A stretch of DNA of 64,000 nt. Source: Gracilaria gracilis. Taxonomy: Eukaryota; Rhodophyta; Florideophyceae; Gracilariales; Gracilariaceae. Shown here one piece after another: positions 52,502 through 63,369 of this stretch. Positions within the stretch are counted from its first letter, which is position 1. Each line of letters starts with the position of its first letter. The notes under the pieces were generated by a model. The model saw only the letters and a list, made by a program, of their open reading frames with translations, made no database searches and was not told the origin of the DNA. The stretch covers positions 206,841 through 270,840 of the forward strand of contig JARGSG010000099.1 in NCBI GenBank assembly GCA_030374805.1. The letters run 5' to 3'. Both the position numbers and the translations under genes were made by a program.

Positions 52502-53295
52502 TGTAGTGTAATGCCCCGATGGGGAAAGAACCAGGAAGACGTTCGGGATCTTCCTCACACGAGGTAGCACAGCAAGCAGAACCCTTCCAGGGATGACACG
52601 ACTAAGTCGGGGTGTATAGCCGAGGCCACCCTTCACGACGAGCTCAGGAAGATAAGACAAGAAGGTATTCTGCGTGAGCGGCGTGTGTGTGTTATCCACC
52701 AAGGAGGCGAAGTGTCCACAGTGTGGCGAGTGCGACGCGGTGTCAGCACAGGCTGCGAGTGGCGGAGTAACCACCCAAAAGCAAGGGGAAAAAGGGAAAG
52801 GAAAAAAGAAAAAGGGGAGTCCACAAGATGTGGTTAAGGATACGGCAAAGCCTGTGGAAACCTTATACAAGGGCGCACGCGACAGCGATTGGTAAATACT
52901 CCCAATAGAGGGTTCGTTTAGGGGATGCAGGGAGGATAGACAGTCCGTAGGCTACGGGGTATCTCTCCAAGGAGGAGTTGAGTACCGCCGAAGGCGAAGC
53001 AGTCTAGAGCCAAAACCCTGGTTGGGGGAGGTTTACTGGGTGCGACGGCAGAGTTGTCGGCGCACTAAGTGGTGTAGCTCGCCTCCCATACTGTACGGCC
53101 AATACCATAATAATCTAGAATACCCCCATAAAGGGTGCAGAATTACCAGCCATGCTGTGCCAACCTCCTGGACTCTGCCGTGTCCCACGTGTCCCATCCA
53201 TCAACGTTGCCAACGTATGTAGTCATAATTAACCCAGCCGACATGTGGGAAATAACTAAGTCATGGGAATCCCTCAAGGAGGGCGTTGCACTTCA
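52502..53295 (-). repeat. 5' LTR of element A
   Basis: 794 bp with TG...CA ends. It is followed directly by GTGGA and the truncated LTR of element B. Its inner 200 bp match the element-B 5' LTR fragment almost perfectly, more closely than they match the other LTR of element A. Confidence 0.9.
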
Positions 53296-53493
53296 GTGGA
53301 TGACACACACACGCTGCTCACGCAGAATACCTTCTTGTCTTATCTTCCTGAGCTCGTCGTGAAGGGTGGCCTCGGCTATACACCCCGACTTAGTCGTGTC
53401 ATCCCTGGAAGGGTTCTGCTTGCTGTGCTACCTCGTGTGAGGAAGATCCCGAACGTCTTCCTGGTTCTTTCCCCATCGGGGCATTGCACTACA
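53296..53493 (+). repeat. 5' LTR of element B, right-hand 198 bp only
   Basis: It begins GTGGATGACACACA at the junction with element A and ends TTGCACTACA just before the primer-binding site. About 600 bp of the normal LTR, including its TG start, are missing here. Confidence 0.88.
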
Positions 53494-53496
53494 AAC

Positions 53497-53514
53497 TGGT
53501 CTCCCCATTTAGAG
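53497..53514 (+). promoter_or_regulatory. primer-binding site of element B
   Basis: TGGTCTCCCCATTTAGAG lies three bases after the LTR and is identical to element A. Confidence 0.7.
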
Positions 53515-53603
53515 GATTGTTGGTGTGTTGCTTTCCCTCTTTGAGGTGACTTATCTACTTTTCTGGAAGATTCCGTGTTTCTCCCGTTGAACGCTTCTTA
53601 CCG

Positions 53604-55778
53604 ATGTCTCGGAAGTCATCTCGTGCGGAGCCGGCAGTTACCCGCAGCCGCTCCCACGATGGTGGGGATGTTCCTGCTGATCGGGTGATTTCCAATATCC
53701 AGATTCGGGCTGGTTCAACCCTCGCCGCGAAGGTTTCCTCTCAGACTTCGAGCCGACACCGGGAACCCCGGGACCTTCCGTTGCCTCCGTTGGCCAACTC
53801 CAAAGGTGGAGCTGGCCCGGCTCCGGCCGTTGCTGGGGCACCGCCTGTGCCCCAATCAACTTCCGCTGCCGCGGCAATACAGCCCCGTCAGGAGGTCGCC
53901 AACACCTCCCAGGGGACTTCCCTGGAGAACCAGGTACGCACCTTGCGTGCCGCCCATAATGCCCTTGTAGGGGAGTTTCGAGCCCTCCGTGAGGTGATCG
54001 AGAGTACCTCTGCAGAGGATGTTCCTGAAGACCTCCGCGTATTGCGGTCTGATGTCAACAAAATGTTGGAGTGTTTGGGTTCGCCCACCGACTTCGTTGA
54101 AGGGATTGAGGAGCGATTCAATCGCGTCCGCGCCCGTCTAGAGACGTTGGAGCAAACCATAATAATGGATAAAGACTCCCCGGATGATCCGGTTGTTGCC
54201 GTGTCACAACGCGAACAGCGCGCTAGAACAGGCAAAGGCCGCCGTAGGCGAAATTCCAAACGCTACAACGATCATTCGGATACACCGACCTCGTCGGATT
54301 CCAACCCGAGTCACTCGGATGGGTCTACTTCTTCAGACTCCGAGTCGGAGGATGGTCGCCGCGGGCGTTCTTCCCGCTCAAAGCGGTCTTCTGTCTCCGA
54401 GGGGGCGATCAGCTCCCGTACGAAGGATAGAAGACACTCCGGACTCCGCGAATTGAAACCTACGAATAGGATGTATCGCAAGTTACTTTCGTACCGATAC
54501 TATCGGTTAGAAGACTCCTCTCTGAAGCGTACACGTCGTGGAACGGGAAGAGTGAAGGATTGCATCAAGCGAATGCAGCTCTCACTCCGAAACCAGACTT
54601 TTTCTGGAGACGACCCAATCCTGGTGTTAGATTTTTTTGCCCGCTTTGTCGCGGAAGCCGATATACTCGGTATGAACGAAGAACAAGCCTACGTGGCGCT
54701 GCCGTACTTTTTACGGGGGGTGGCCGAAGACCAGTATCACTCTGTAAGAGGTTCCACCAGAGCCTCCGAAGGAGGGGTGACGTGCTGGCCTAAAGCCATC
54801 CAATACCTCTTGAGGTCATACGCGACAAATGACGCCATTCAGTCCGCGATCCTCGCTTTGAGGGATACAAGTCAGCGCCCCGACAAGGTTGAAACCGATT
54901 ATTCGGTACGCCTTAACAAGACTTTCCACCGCTGTGGTAATGTCTACCCCGCTGTGGAACGTTGTACGATGTTCATCGATGGGCTGAGCCCAGCCATCAA
55001 GTCACTCGTTGTCCGACGTCGGGAGGACAAGCCGAGGATTATCTACCTCGAGTTTGTCCAAGCGGCACGTGCGGAGGGTGATGCAGTACGTGCTCGGGTT
55101 CCTCATTCGAGGTCGAAGTCCGCGAAAGCACTGGTGATGGAGGACCGCTCCCCGTCGCTCTCGCTGGTAGCGGCTGAACACCCTCAACAGGGATATGACA
55201 ACGTGCAGTTGGCGCACGTCGAAGTCCTCTCCGTACCGACTACGGAACTCCCGTCAACGACGGAGACCACGTTCGATACAGTGCTGGCAGACCCAGCGCT
55301 GTACGGGGACAACCGTCGTGTGACGGCGCCTTCAATCCCATATTCGAATAAAGGTACCCGTTTTCAACGGCCTGGGTGGAGGGACCCACGCCTTGTGGTT
55401 CGTTTCACCGGTATTCGGAAGGATAACCTGCAAGCAGGACTGTTGCGACTGATGTGTCACCTGTGCTACACGCACGGTCACACATCGCCACAGTGCCTCC
55501 TCTCACTGAGGAAAATGGCTAAAGCAGTGTCGAACTACGAAGCCCTGACCCCAGAGGAGAAGCGCACAGTGCCCATCGCATCGTACTTGCGCGCGAAGTT
55601 GGACCTTTCGCATGCTCTCCCGTCTGCGCGGTCCGCTCCGATGAAGTCCGTTGCCCCCGCCCAGCAGGCGTACGTTCCAAACACCACTCACGTAGAAAAC
55701 CCTCAGCGAGGAATCCGAGCCCTCGTTGTGGAGGAGCCTGAGCAGCCGCCGCAGGCGGAAGCCCAGGAAAACAAATGA
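53604..55778 (+). CDS. Gag of element B
   Basis: The 724-aa frame is intact, with the coiled coil, capsid-like core and CX2CX4HX4C zinc knuckle as in element A. The stop TGA at 55776-55778 overlaps the ATG of the pol frame (ATGA, shifted by -1). The 110-base leader between the LTR and the ATG is the likely packaging region. Confidence 0.9.
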   Translation: MSRKSSRAEPAVTRSRSHDGGDVPADRVISNIQIRAGSTLAAKVSSQTSSRHREPRDLPLPPLANSKGGAGPAPAVAGAPPVPQSTSAAAAIQPRQEVANTSQGTSLENQVRTLRAAHNALVGEFRALREVIESTSAEDVPEDLRVLRSDVNKMLECLGSPTDFVEGIEERFNRVRARLETLEQTIIMDKDSPDDPVVAVSQREQRARTGKGRRRRNSKRYNDHSDTPTSSDSNPSHSDGSTSSDSESEDGRRGRSSRSKRSSVSEGAISSRTKDRRHSGLRELKPTNRMYRKLLSYRYYRLEDSSLKRTRRGTGRVKDCIKRMQLSLRNQTFSGDDPILVLDFFARFVAEADILGMNEEQAYVALPYFLRGVAEDQYHSVRGSTRASEGGVTCWPKAIQYLLRSYATNDAIQSAILALRDTSQRPDKVETDYSVRLNKTFHRCGNVYPAVERCTMFIDGLSPAIKSLVVRRREDKPRIIYLEFVQAARAEGDAVRARVPHSRSKSAKALVMEDRSPSLSLVAAEHPQQGYDNVQLAHVEVLSVPTTELPSTTETTFDTVLADPALYGDNRRVTAPSIPYSNKGTRFQRPGWRDPRLVVRFTGIRKDNLQAGLLRLMCHLCYTHGHTSPQCLLSLRKMAKAVSNYEALTPEEKRTVPIASYLRAKLDLSHALPSARSAPMKSVAPAQQAYVPNTTHVENPQRGIRALVVEEPEQPPQAEAQENK

Positions 55779-58399
55779 AGGGAGTCTCCCCTCAGGGAGA
55801 GGCGCCCTCAGAGTCGAGGTAGCAGACGCCCAAGGCGTCGTTGCATCGCTCCCCGGTGAAGATCCTGTCAAGCAGTGACACCGCTGACGCAAATTCAGAA
55901 CACTTGGGTGTTCTGCGTCGACCGTGGATACGGGTAAAGAATAACCGGATCCCGAATAGAATCATGGTCATGGCCAAGCGAAACTATAAAGTTTACGCCG
56001 ATCTTGGCCTCAACCCCCAGTTTCTGGTAAGATTTCTAACTGTCCTGGACACAGGTGCTGGCCCGAACTTCGTCGTGGAGTCCGTATTTCCCCCGCTGGT
56101 GTGGTCTCGTATCCACTCCGAAGCGGTCCCGAACGTCGCTGACGCGAATAACAACCCGTTATCAACGGTGGGAACCGTCGACTTGGTCGCCCGGTTGGGC
56201 ACCTCTATGGTGAAGCTCGACTTTGTCGTCTGCCGTTCGTTGGCTGCGCCAGTTAAACTGGGATGCGATTACTGCGACAGGTTTGTCGAAGCAATCCGGC
56301 CGCGCCTCAGGCGTGTGGAACTCGACGACGGATCATCGGTACCGATTGTTCGTCGCCCGCTTAAGCGCGCTTCACAGAAGCAAGTTCCGCTGCCTGCTGC
56401 GCAGGAACCATCGCCCGCCACGCGGGAGTCAACGAAGCTCCGCGTTGCCGCGTCGGTTACTTTACCGCCGGAGTCCCAGGTTATGGTGAAGGTCAACTCC
56501 CGTCAACACGGCATTCGGGTCGTACAGCCCCTTTCCTCGTTGTACGGGAAGTGTCAACTCGCCTTTGCAAACGGAATTGTGCAGGTGCACCCGGATACTC
56601 CGTTTCGAATCTTGGTTGCCAACCTTGGCACCAAGCCCCAGTATCTGGTAAAGAACCAAGTGATTGGATCAGTCACCCCGCACCCGCTCGCGATGCTCTG
56701 GACGCGGATGACTGCTGCCGATGTTCTCGGATTGGTTACCTCCCAGGAGGGAGACAGTTCAGAGAACCCCGAAGTTTTGTCTAAGGAGGGGGAGGACACC
56801 GCCGTTTCAACGGGGAAGTCGCCGAATGATTCGGATTTGCAACCTGTTTCCGACACAGGACAGCGTGGTCCCAGAAGCTGCGACCGGCTTGACCCGGTGA
56901 AGGCTCTCGAAGAGCTGGACCTCGGTCATGTACCGGATTCGCACCGCGATCGACTCCGTAAAATGCTACGAGAATTTACCACTATGTGGGATGGCTCTCT
57001 TGGAGAGATTTCTGCGACGGAACACCGTATCGACTTGTTGCCGAACGCGCGTCCGGTTGTGCAACCCCCGTACAGGGCAGGACCGAAAGCTCGGGAGGAG
57101 GAGCCGTTCGAAGTGGACAAGATGCCCCGCGCCGGGGTGATTGAACCCGCTCAGTCCCCCTGGGCTTCTCCAGTTGTACTGGCATTGAAGACCGACGGCA
57201 CGTGGCGATTTTGTATCGACTACCGCCGGCTCAACGCCGTAACTGTACGGGACAGCTATCCCATACCGCGTATGGACGAGTGCATTGACTCGCTTGGCGA
57301 TGTGACCGTGTTCACGGCGTTGAATGCCAATTGGAGATATTGGCAAGTACCTGTAAGGGAAGAGGACCGCGACAAGACAGCGTTTGTCTGTCACTCTGGT
57401 TCCTACCGCTTCAAGCGGATGCCGTTTGGTTTAACCAACGCCCCCGCTACGTTTCAACGAGCGGTCGATATCCTGCTCAACAGGTTCAAGTGGCGGTCGT
57501 GTTTGGTATATCTGGATGACATCATCGTCTTCTCAGATAACCTTGACGACCACGTCACCCACGTGCGGGAAGTCCTAACCGTGTTACGGGATGCTGGTAT
57601 TACCCTCAAGCTGAGGAAATGTGAGTTCTTCACAGATACGATCAAGTATCTGGGACACGTGATCCGTCCTGGACGGCTGTCGATCGAGGAAGCTCGCGTC
57701 AAATCCCTCGTTGAGGCAAAGCAACCCCGTACTCAGACGGAACTCCGGTCCTTTCTGGGGCTAGTCAACGTCTATCGACGGTTCATTCCGAACTTTTCGG
57801 ATATCGCGGCGCCGCTTAACACGCTACTTTGTAAAGGACAGCCACCGAAACTGGAACCCTTAACGCCCGCGCAAGCGGATGCGTTCAACTCCTTAAAGGA
57901 GGCTGTCACGTCAGCACCGATCCTATCGTTACCCAAATTGGGATTGCCGTACTCCGTGGATACGGACTCGAGCGACTACCAAGTCGGTTGCGCTCTTTTC
58001 CAAACCACCCCAGAAAGGGAACGGAAGCCAATTGTTTATTGGTCGCGTTCGCTGAACGTTCACGAACGGAACTACTCTGTATCAGAGAAAGAGTGTCTCG
58101 CCGTTGTGTGGGCGCTTTCCACTCTCCGCCCCTATCTTATGGGTGTTCAATTTACCGTATACACGGATCATTCCTCATTGAGGTGGTTGATGAATATCTC
58201 CGATCTATCGGGCCGCCTCATGCGGTGGAGACTCCGCTTAGCGGAATACGACTTCACAGTCATATATAGGAAGGGAGCGTTGAACACTCAGGCTGATGCG
58301 CTTTGGCGTCTAACCACGAGTGGGGAAGCCCTCGCAACTGAAGATGATGAAATCCCGTGCTTCGTCGTGGACGGAATAGAACCGGAAGATCCGGATTAG
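55775..58399 (+). pseudogene. protease-reverse transcriptase-RNase H part of pol, element B
   Basis: The frame starts at ATG 55775 overlapping the gag stop, with a TAG at codon 16 (55820-55822) and then 858 open codons to TAG 58397-58399. Protease DTGA, RT YLDDIIVFS and RNase H motifs are present as in element A. YRRLNAVT and AQSPWASP have the usual residues. The first RT catalytic Asp is Asn here too (AAT at 57323-57325), followed by WRYWQ. Both copies therefore share this loss. Confidence 0.88.
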
Positions 58400-58414
58400 C
58401 CGGAAGATCCGGAT

Positions 58415-59539
58415 ATGGATGCTGACTTTGACAAACTCCTCGCCTCTGGCGAGGGTGCCACTGAGAAACCCCCACCGGGGAATTTTGTTCCCATTACTCC
58501 AAAAGAACTAGTAAGAGAGCAGTTCGGAGACCCCTTTTGTGTAGAGATACGCGCCCGTCTTAACGGTGGTGCGGTACTCCCTTTCGAGGTGAACGACCGA
58601 GGATACCTCACAATGACAGTTGAGGCAAACCCACAAGTCGTGGTTCCGCATTCTCTGCAGTCGCGGGTGTTGCATTTAACGCACTACCCGAAGATCGGTC
58701 GTCACGCCGGAGGCCGGAAGCTTTATCTCACCCTGAGAAGGGACTTTTACTGGCCCGCCATGGCGGTGGATTGCTACGCCACGGTACGTTTCTGTACAGA
58801 ATGTTCAAAGAACCGAGTTAAACTTCGGAAGAACAGCAAGGCACTGAAGCTTTTCCCCGCCAGAGGACCGCTCGAGTTTGTCGCGATCGACATTCTCGGA
58901 CCACTCCTTACAACGAGGCGGGGCAACAAGTTTTTACTTGTCATCACCGACCGCTTCTCGAAGCTGGTTCGGACAGTCCCTCTTCGGAGGATATCCGCCT
59001 TCACGGTGGCTAACGCGTTCGCTACCCATTGGGTATTTGCGTATGGACCTCCCGTGTAGTTGTTATCCGAAAACGGAAAGCAGTTTGCGTCCAGGTTCTT
59101 CCAGGATGTGTGTCGCATCCTGGATGTAAAGAACCTGTTCACAACTACTTATCATTCCCAATGTAATGGGCAAGTCAAACGGTTTAACCGGACAATGCTC
59201 GCATCTCTGCGTTCGTACGTTGCTGACCACCCAAAGACTTGGGATCTGTACACTGATGCGATTACCTTCGCCTACAACACTCAGGTTCACCGGACTACCG
59301 GGGTATCGCCATTTGAGTTGGTACTATCCCGTTCGCCCCCGCCTGTGGCGTTGGAACCGCAAGCTACGATTGGAACCTTCCCATCCGTGGGCGACAACCG
59401 TAACAATTGGAAACAATGGCTAACCAAGTTGGTTCCCGCTACGCGGAAGTCTATCGAACGTGCCCAGGCCGCTTACAAGCGTGATTTTGACAACCGCTTA
59501 CGGCGTCCTGACACTCCGCCAATCGCGGCTGGTAACTAA
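58415..59539 (+). pseudogene. integrase of element B, split by an in-frame TAG
   Basis: It continues in frame after a TAG that separates two copies of the peptide PEDPD. The zinc domain and first Asp are present. A TAG lies at 59057-59059. The second catalytic Asp is Glu here (LLSENGKQ, GAA at 59069-59071), unlike element A. The catalytic Glu position is Lys (AAA at 59177-59179), as in element A. It ends with TAA 59537-59539 in frame with the chromodomain part. Confidence 0.85.
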
Positions 59540-59599
59540 ATCTATGTACGAAAGGAGTACTATAACCCGGAACGGAAAAGGCGTCACAAACTCTCGCCA

Positions 59600-61158
59600 G
59601 TGGCGGACGACCCCTTCAGGGTGATATCTACAACTACCGACACTGTTGTGGTGAAGATGGGAGATACGCACGAGCGGTTATCCCGCGATCGCGTTGTCCT
59701 GGCCCCTCCACCCTCGTCGGAGGTAGTACTGGACAGTACTTCCGTTTCTACGGGAACAGCAACACCGGACAATCCGGGAACATCTGTGGTCGAACGACCT
59801 TCAGTTCTACCACACCCCACCCGGGGCCTCTTAGATATTCCGATGTTATCGGAAACGCCGGCACAGCCGGAACACTCAGGCCTACATGGCCCAATGCCTT
59901 CTTCTTCTACCGCCCATGGTAGGATTAACACCCGCCAAGCGGGGACCCCCAACGCACCCCCTCTTGCTCCGTCTAAGAAAGGGGAGGGAAACAGCTGCTC
60001 CGATGGGGATCTTTCGCCGTCGCAACGTAATTCGCGCCGTGAAGCACGGGAAGGTGCCGCAGGATCTCTGCCGCTCTCGCGGAACGACAGTCGAGCTGCA
60101 GTGCCAAGCCCCCCTCATTGTTTGTCGTCCCCGAACGTCGACGAACCCTCCTTGGAGGCAGTTGAACCTGCATCGCAGTTGTCGCAGCACCTGGAGAACA
60201 CCATCCCTTCGGAAAACGTTCGTAAGCACCTGTCAGTGGGGCCCTCGGACGGGAGGACGCTGCGGCAGAGGAACCCAGCACTGGGAATGCAACACCTCGT
60301 GGCGAGGCAACTACCCCCATGAAGGGCAAGGCGCGCTTGCGCAGTCGCACTCCGAGCGTCTCGGTAGAACCTGGCACTGCCAGCACGACACCGGCCGCTC
60401 CGGAGTTGGCACCCGTCTACGACGGCACACTACGCCCGACCAAGTCGAAACCTCTCCAAGTAGCGGGCACAGCGCCGGCTGTACACGCCCCACACGGGAA
60501 GAGTGCTGTACACGCCCCACACGGGACCAGCACAGCACACATCGGCTTACCAGAAATAGCCACCGCACGCGGGGTGCTAAGCCAGCAGGGCACGGCGCAG
60601 CCGTTGAAGGGTCCACGCGCCAGGAGGGCGGATCGGACTAGGGCAAATTCTAGCCAAACATTGTTGGAGTCACGTGCCCGTACGCGGGCGGACGCACCGC
60701 ACGCGCCCCTTCCCGCTGAGCGCGGAGCACCCCCGCCGGGGGATACGACGACAACGTTATCGCCAAGGCGGATCGACCCACGCAGACTTGCAATACGGGG
60801 CGACTACCACCCAAGTGGGATACCAGCACCCTGTAGGGGCGGCACCGATACGACCTCGGTGGGCCCCGACACCCTCTTGAGGGACACTTTCCCCCATGAA
60901 AAGACCGCTCCACGCGAAGTGACGACAATACGGCAAGGCCGGGAAGTGTACGTGGAGGAGTACGTCTTCGACCTAGTAATCGGGCATTCCTACGACGGGA
61001 ACGGCGACCTGCTCTACCGCGTCCATTGGTACGGCTATGGCCCCGAAGGGCATACAGAGGAACCGATCGAACATCTCCCCCGATCACGGGTCGTACAGTA
61101 TCACCGGCGCGCCGGCACCGCACTACCAGGCACGCTGGAAAGAGCCCAAGTGGGATAA
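59600..61158 (+). pseudogene. chromodomain-like pol C terminus of element B, frameshifted
   Basis: The region is collinear with the 519-codon part of element A, but one C is missing near 60245 (GGCCCTCGGACG versus GGCCCTCCGGACG). The frame ends at 60322 after 240 codons and the rest (60319-61158, 279 codons with the chromodomain-like end) lies in another frame. This break is private to element B. Confidence 0.8.
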
Positions 61159-61529
61159 TTGGTCCCCGTCCAGGACGGGAGAAAAGAAGGAAGACCGAAT
61201 AGAAGTATAATTGAAGAAGGACCGTCGAGGACGGGAAGTTTACGTTGTGTTCATCATGTTGTCATGGAAGAGCCGGTCGAACCGGAAGACAACCCGGGAC
61301 GGGCACTAGTGGTTCGAGCCGCTACCCCCACTAGGTGGAGCACCCCCGCCGAGGCGGTTCGCCAGGGGCATCCGCCATTTCGACGACATCACCCGAAGCT
61401 TCGGTGGCGCTGAGGCCTGCACCACGCAGGAAGCGAGCAATGATCTCGTGCTCATTAAGCGGCCCAGAACTGGGATTGCCTGATCAGCGTTCGCCGAAGG
61501 CGGAGGAAGAACATTTTCTTGTTCCGTCG

Positions 61530-62036
61530 TCACCGCCGCAGCGGACTGCCCCGTATTGGGATCAGCGGGAGTATTCGAACCGGCTCCGCCGGAGCGTTAC
61601 CAACTTGGTTGTCATTCCCGACCGCATCGGCTTCGTCACCGTCGTCTCCGACCGTCTCGCCCGATGCATCGGGGTCGTTATCCACCATTGGATCGGCCCC
61701 GCTGTAAGCGTGATAATAATCGTCCGAGTCGACGTACCCTCGCAGGTGGTCGCTGGGGATTTCACGCGGGGCAGCCCGGAATTCTTCCGCTTGCTCGCGG
61801 CTGATTTTCTGGTAGTCCCACGGGTCGAAATACACGAAGTCGCCCGCGAGCGGGGTATTGCGCCCGAGTCCGGGACCGGAACCGCCACTACCACCGTCTC
61901 GACGGCCACTCTGTTCGATGGGAACTTCGTCCAACTGAACGTTCTCGATGTAATCGAGTAGCCCCAGCTTTTCTTCCTCGTTGGCAGTACCCCAAAGGGG
62001 GATTCGCAATTCCAGGCTACGGATGGCTGCCCGCAC
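61530..62036 (-). pseudogene. second antisense ORF of element B, shortened
   Basis: It matches the 197-aa antisense frame of element A for most of its length (LRIPLWGTANEEEKLGLLDY, DSDDYYHAYSGADPMVDND), then shifts frame after NAPAEP and ends early. The upstream TAG (RFAA-stop-VLTEAYDQ, 62088-62090) is shared with element A. Confidence 0.5.
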
Positions 62037-62232
62037 GCGGGGTTGTACGTACCAAAGCCGATACTGGTCGTAGGCCTCGGTGAGGACCTATGCCGCGAAG
62101 CGGGTAGCCCACTCGGTCACCACAACCGACCATAGCCCCGACCGGGGATCCGTGAGGAGGAACGACCCCATATAGGTGAAGACCGGGGGCAGTTCAACAT
62201 AACACCCCCCGGCACGCCTCCAGGGAGGACCA

Positions 62233-63322
62233 CTACTCTGGGAGTGGGACGTACCGACCACGTCGGTGGGGTGCAGCGATGCGCTCTACCTCCAAGTTTT
62301 GGTATGGAACGAAGAACCCGAATCGGGAGCGCCAACGCCGTTCATAACGGATGAAGTTCTGAAGGAAGTTCGACCGGGACGCCCGAGGAAGGTAGCGGAA
62401 CTCAGCCCGAAGTATCGGTCGCTCCCAGCACATGGCTATTTGCGGCGCTGCGGGAAAGTTCCTCCATGTGAAGGTTTCTAACGCCGCAAGGGGGTCGCAG
62501 TACGTCATCTCTCCGCGTGTGCGGTAAAACGCGACATCAAAGTCGTACCCCGCGGGGATCGGGAACTCGAATGGAGCCCGGCGAAGCCGATGGTAACCGA
62601 GCATGACGAGCGCCGCGTGTGCGCTAGCCACCGATTGTCTGCCGTCACGACGGATATGATGGGTAAGACTCGCTATGCGGTTCATCCAATCCCACGACCC
62701 CGTGACCTCGGCGGGTAGGGTCCCCGGAAGGGTGTTGGTTGCATCAGCGTACGCCATGACCAATGCCTCATTGAGGACTGCCAATGCATGATACCAGGGC
62801 GCGTGCCTCAACTTGAGGGAGTGGAACCGATTGTTCGGATTCAACCCCACCAGGGTATCGTAATGCGGCCAGACGCGCACCGGCATGCCGGCTGGTATGA
62901 CTCCCCCCATCGGGTGAGGCGCTAGCAGGCCTGCCCCCGCAACGGGTTGGTTAGACGGGTGAGCCGTGGGCTGCGTCGTCGGGAGCGCCCCTGTTTGCGC
63001 CCCTGCTTGCGCAGGTTGGTTGCCGACTTGCGGAAGTTGTTGGTTGGTGTTGCCCTGTGGCAGGGGGACGGACTGGAAGCCGGTGAAATATCCCTGCGGA
63101 GGGTGGTTCGGTTGCTGACCGGACATTTCGGTGATGGTTAAGTCGATAACCGGCGTAGCCGGGGAAGTTGAGTGCGTTGGTGAGGCTCGAGGAACGCGTT
63201 GTCGGAGGGATTCGCCTTGTGAAGGAGTATGCGCTGCGTAGGCAGGTGTGGTGTGCGCTGGGTCGAAGGGAATTGCCGGCGAGCCGGAGGGGGTGGTTTT
63301 TTTTATAGCCTTGGTCCGCCAT
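62233..63322 (-). pseudogene. first antisense ORF of element B, frameshift at codon 7
   Basis: ATG 63320-63322 (MADQGYK) is conserved, but an A run has one extra base right after it, so the remainder (PSGSPAIPFDPAHTT ... YVPLPE) is in another frame that is open back into the LTR. The globular part differs from element A at about 14 residues, clustered around NTLPGTLPAEVTGSWDWMNR. That is far more than in gag. Confidence 0.55.
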
Positions 63323-63355
63323 CGAGTCGCTCGCGAAAAGCGTCGCGCCCTCGAG

Positions 63356-63369
63356 TAAGGAGGGGGATA
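63356..63369 (+). other. polypurine tract of element B
   Basis: TAAGGAGGGGGATA lies directly before the 3' LTR, matching element A. Confidence 0.7.

Larger units (their letters stand above)
41830..53295 (-). mobile_element. Ty3/Gypsy-type LTR retrotransposon A (complete structure, defective coding)
   Basis: 11,466 bp, read on the minus strand: 5' LTR 52502-53295, primer-binding site, gag, protease-RT-RNase H, integrase, chromodomain-like end, a 2-kb region with ORFs on the opposite strand, polypurine tract, and 3' LTR 41830-42624. The order of RT, RNase H and integrase and the chromodomain mark it as a chromovirus-like Gypsy element. Flanking pentamers differ (AGTGT on the left, GTGGA on the right), so the expected target duplication is missing. 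The two LTRs differ at many positions. Confidence 0.9.

Noticed and set aside
41830-53295. CRISPR-like or satellite array reading of the repeated blocks
   Set aside because: The repeats are two long LTRs with TG...CA ends plus coding arms, not short spaced repeats.
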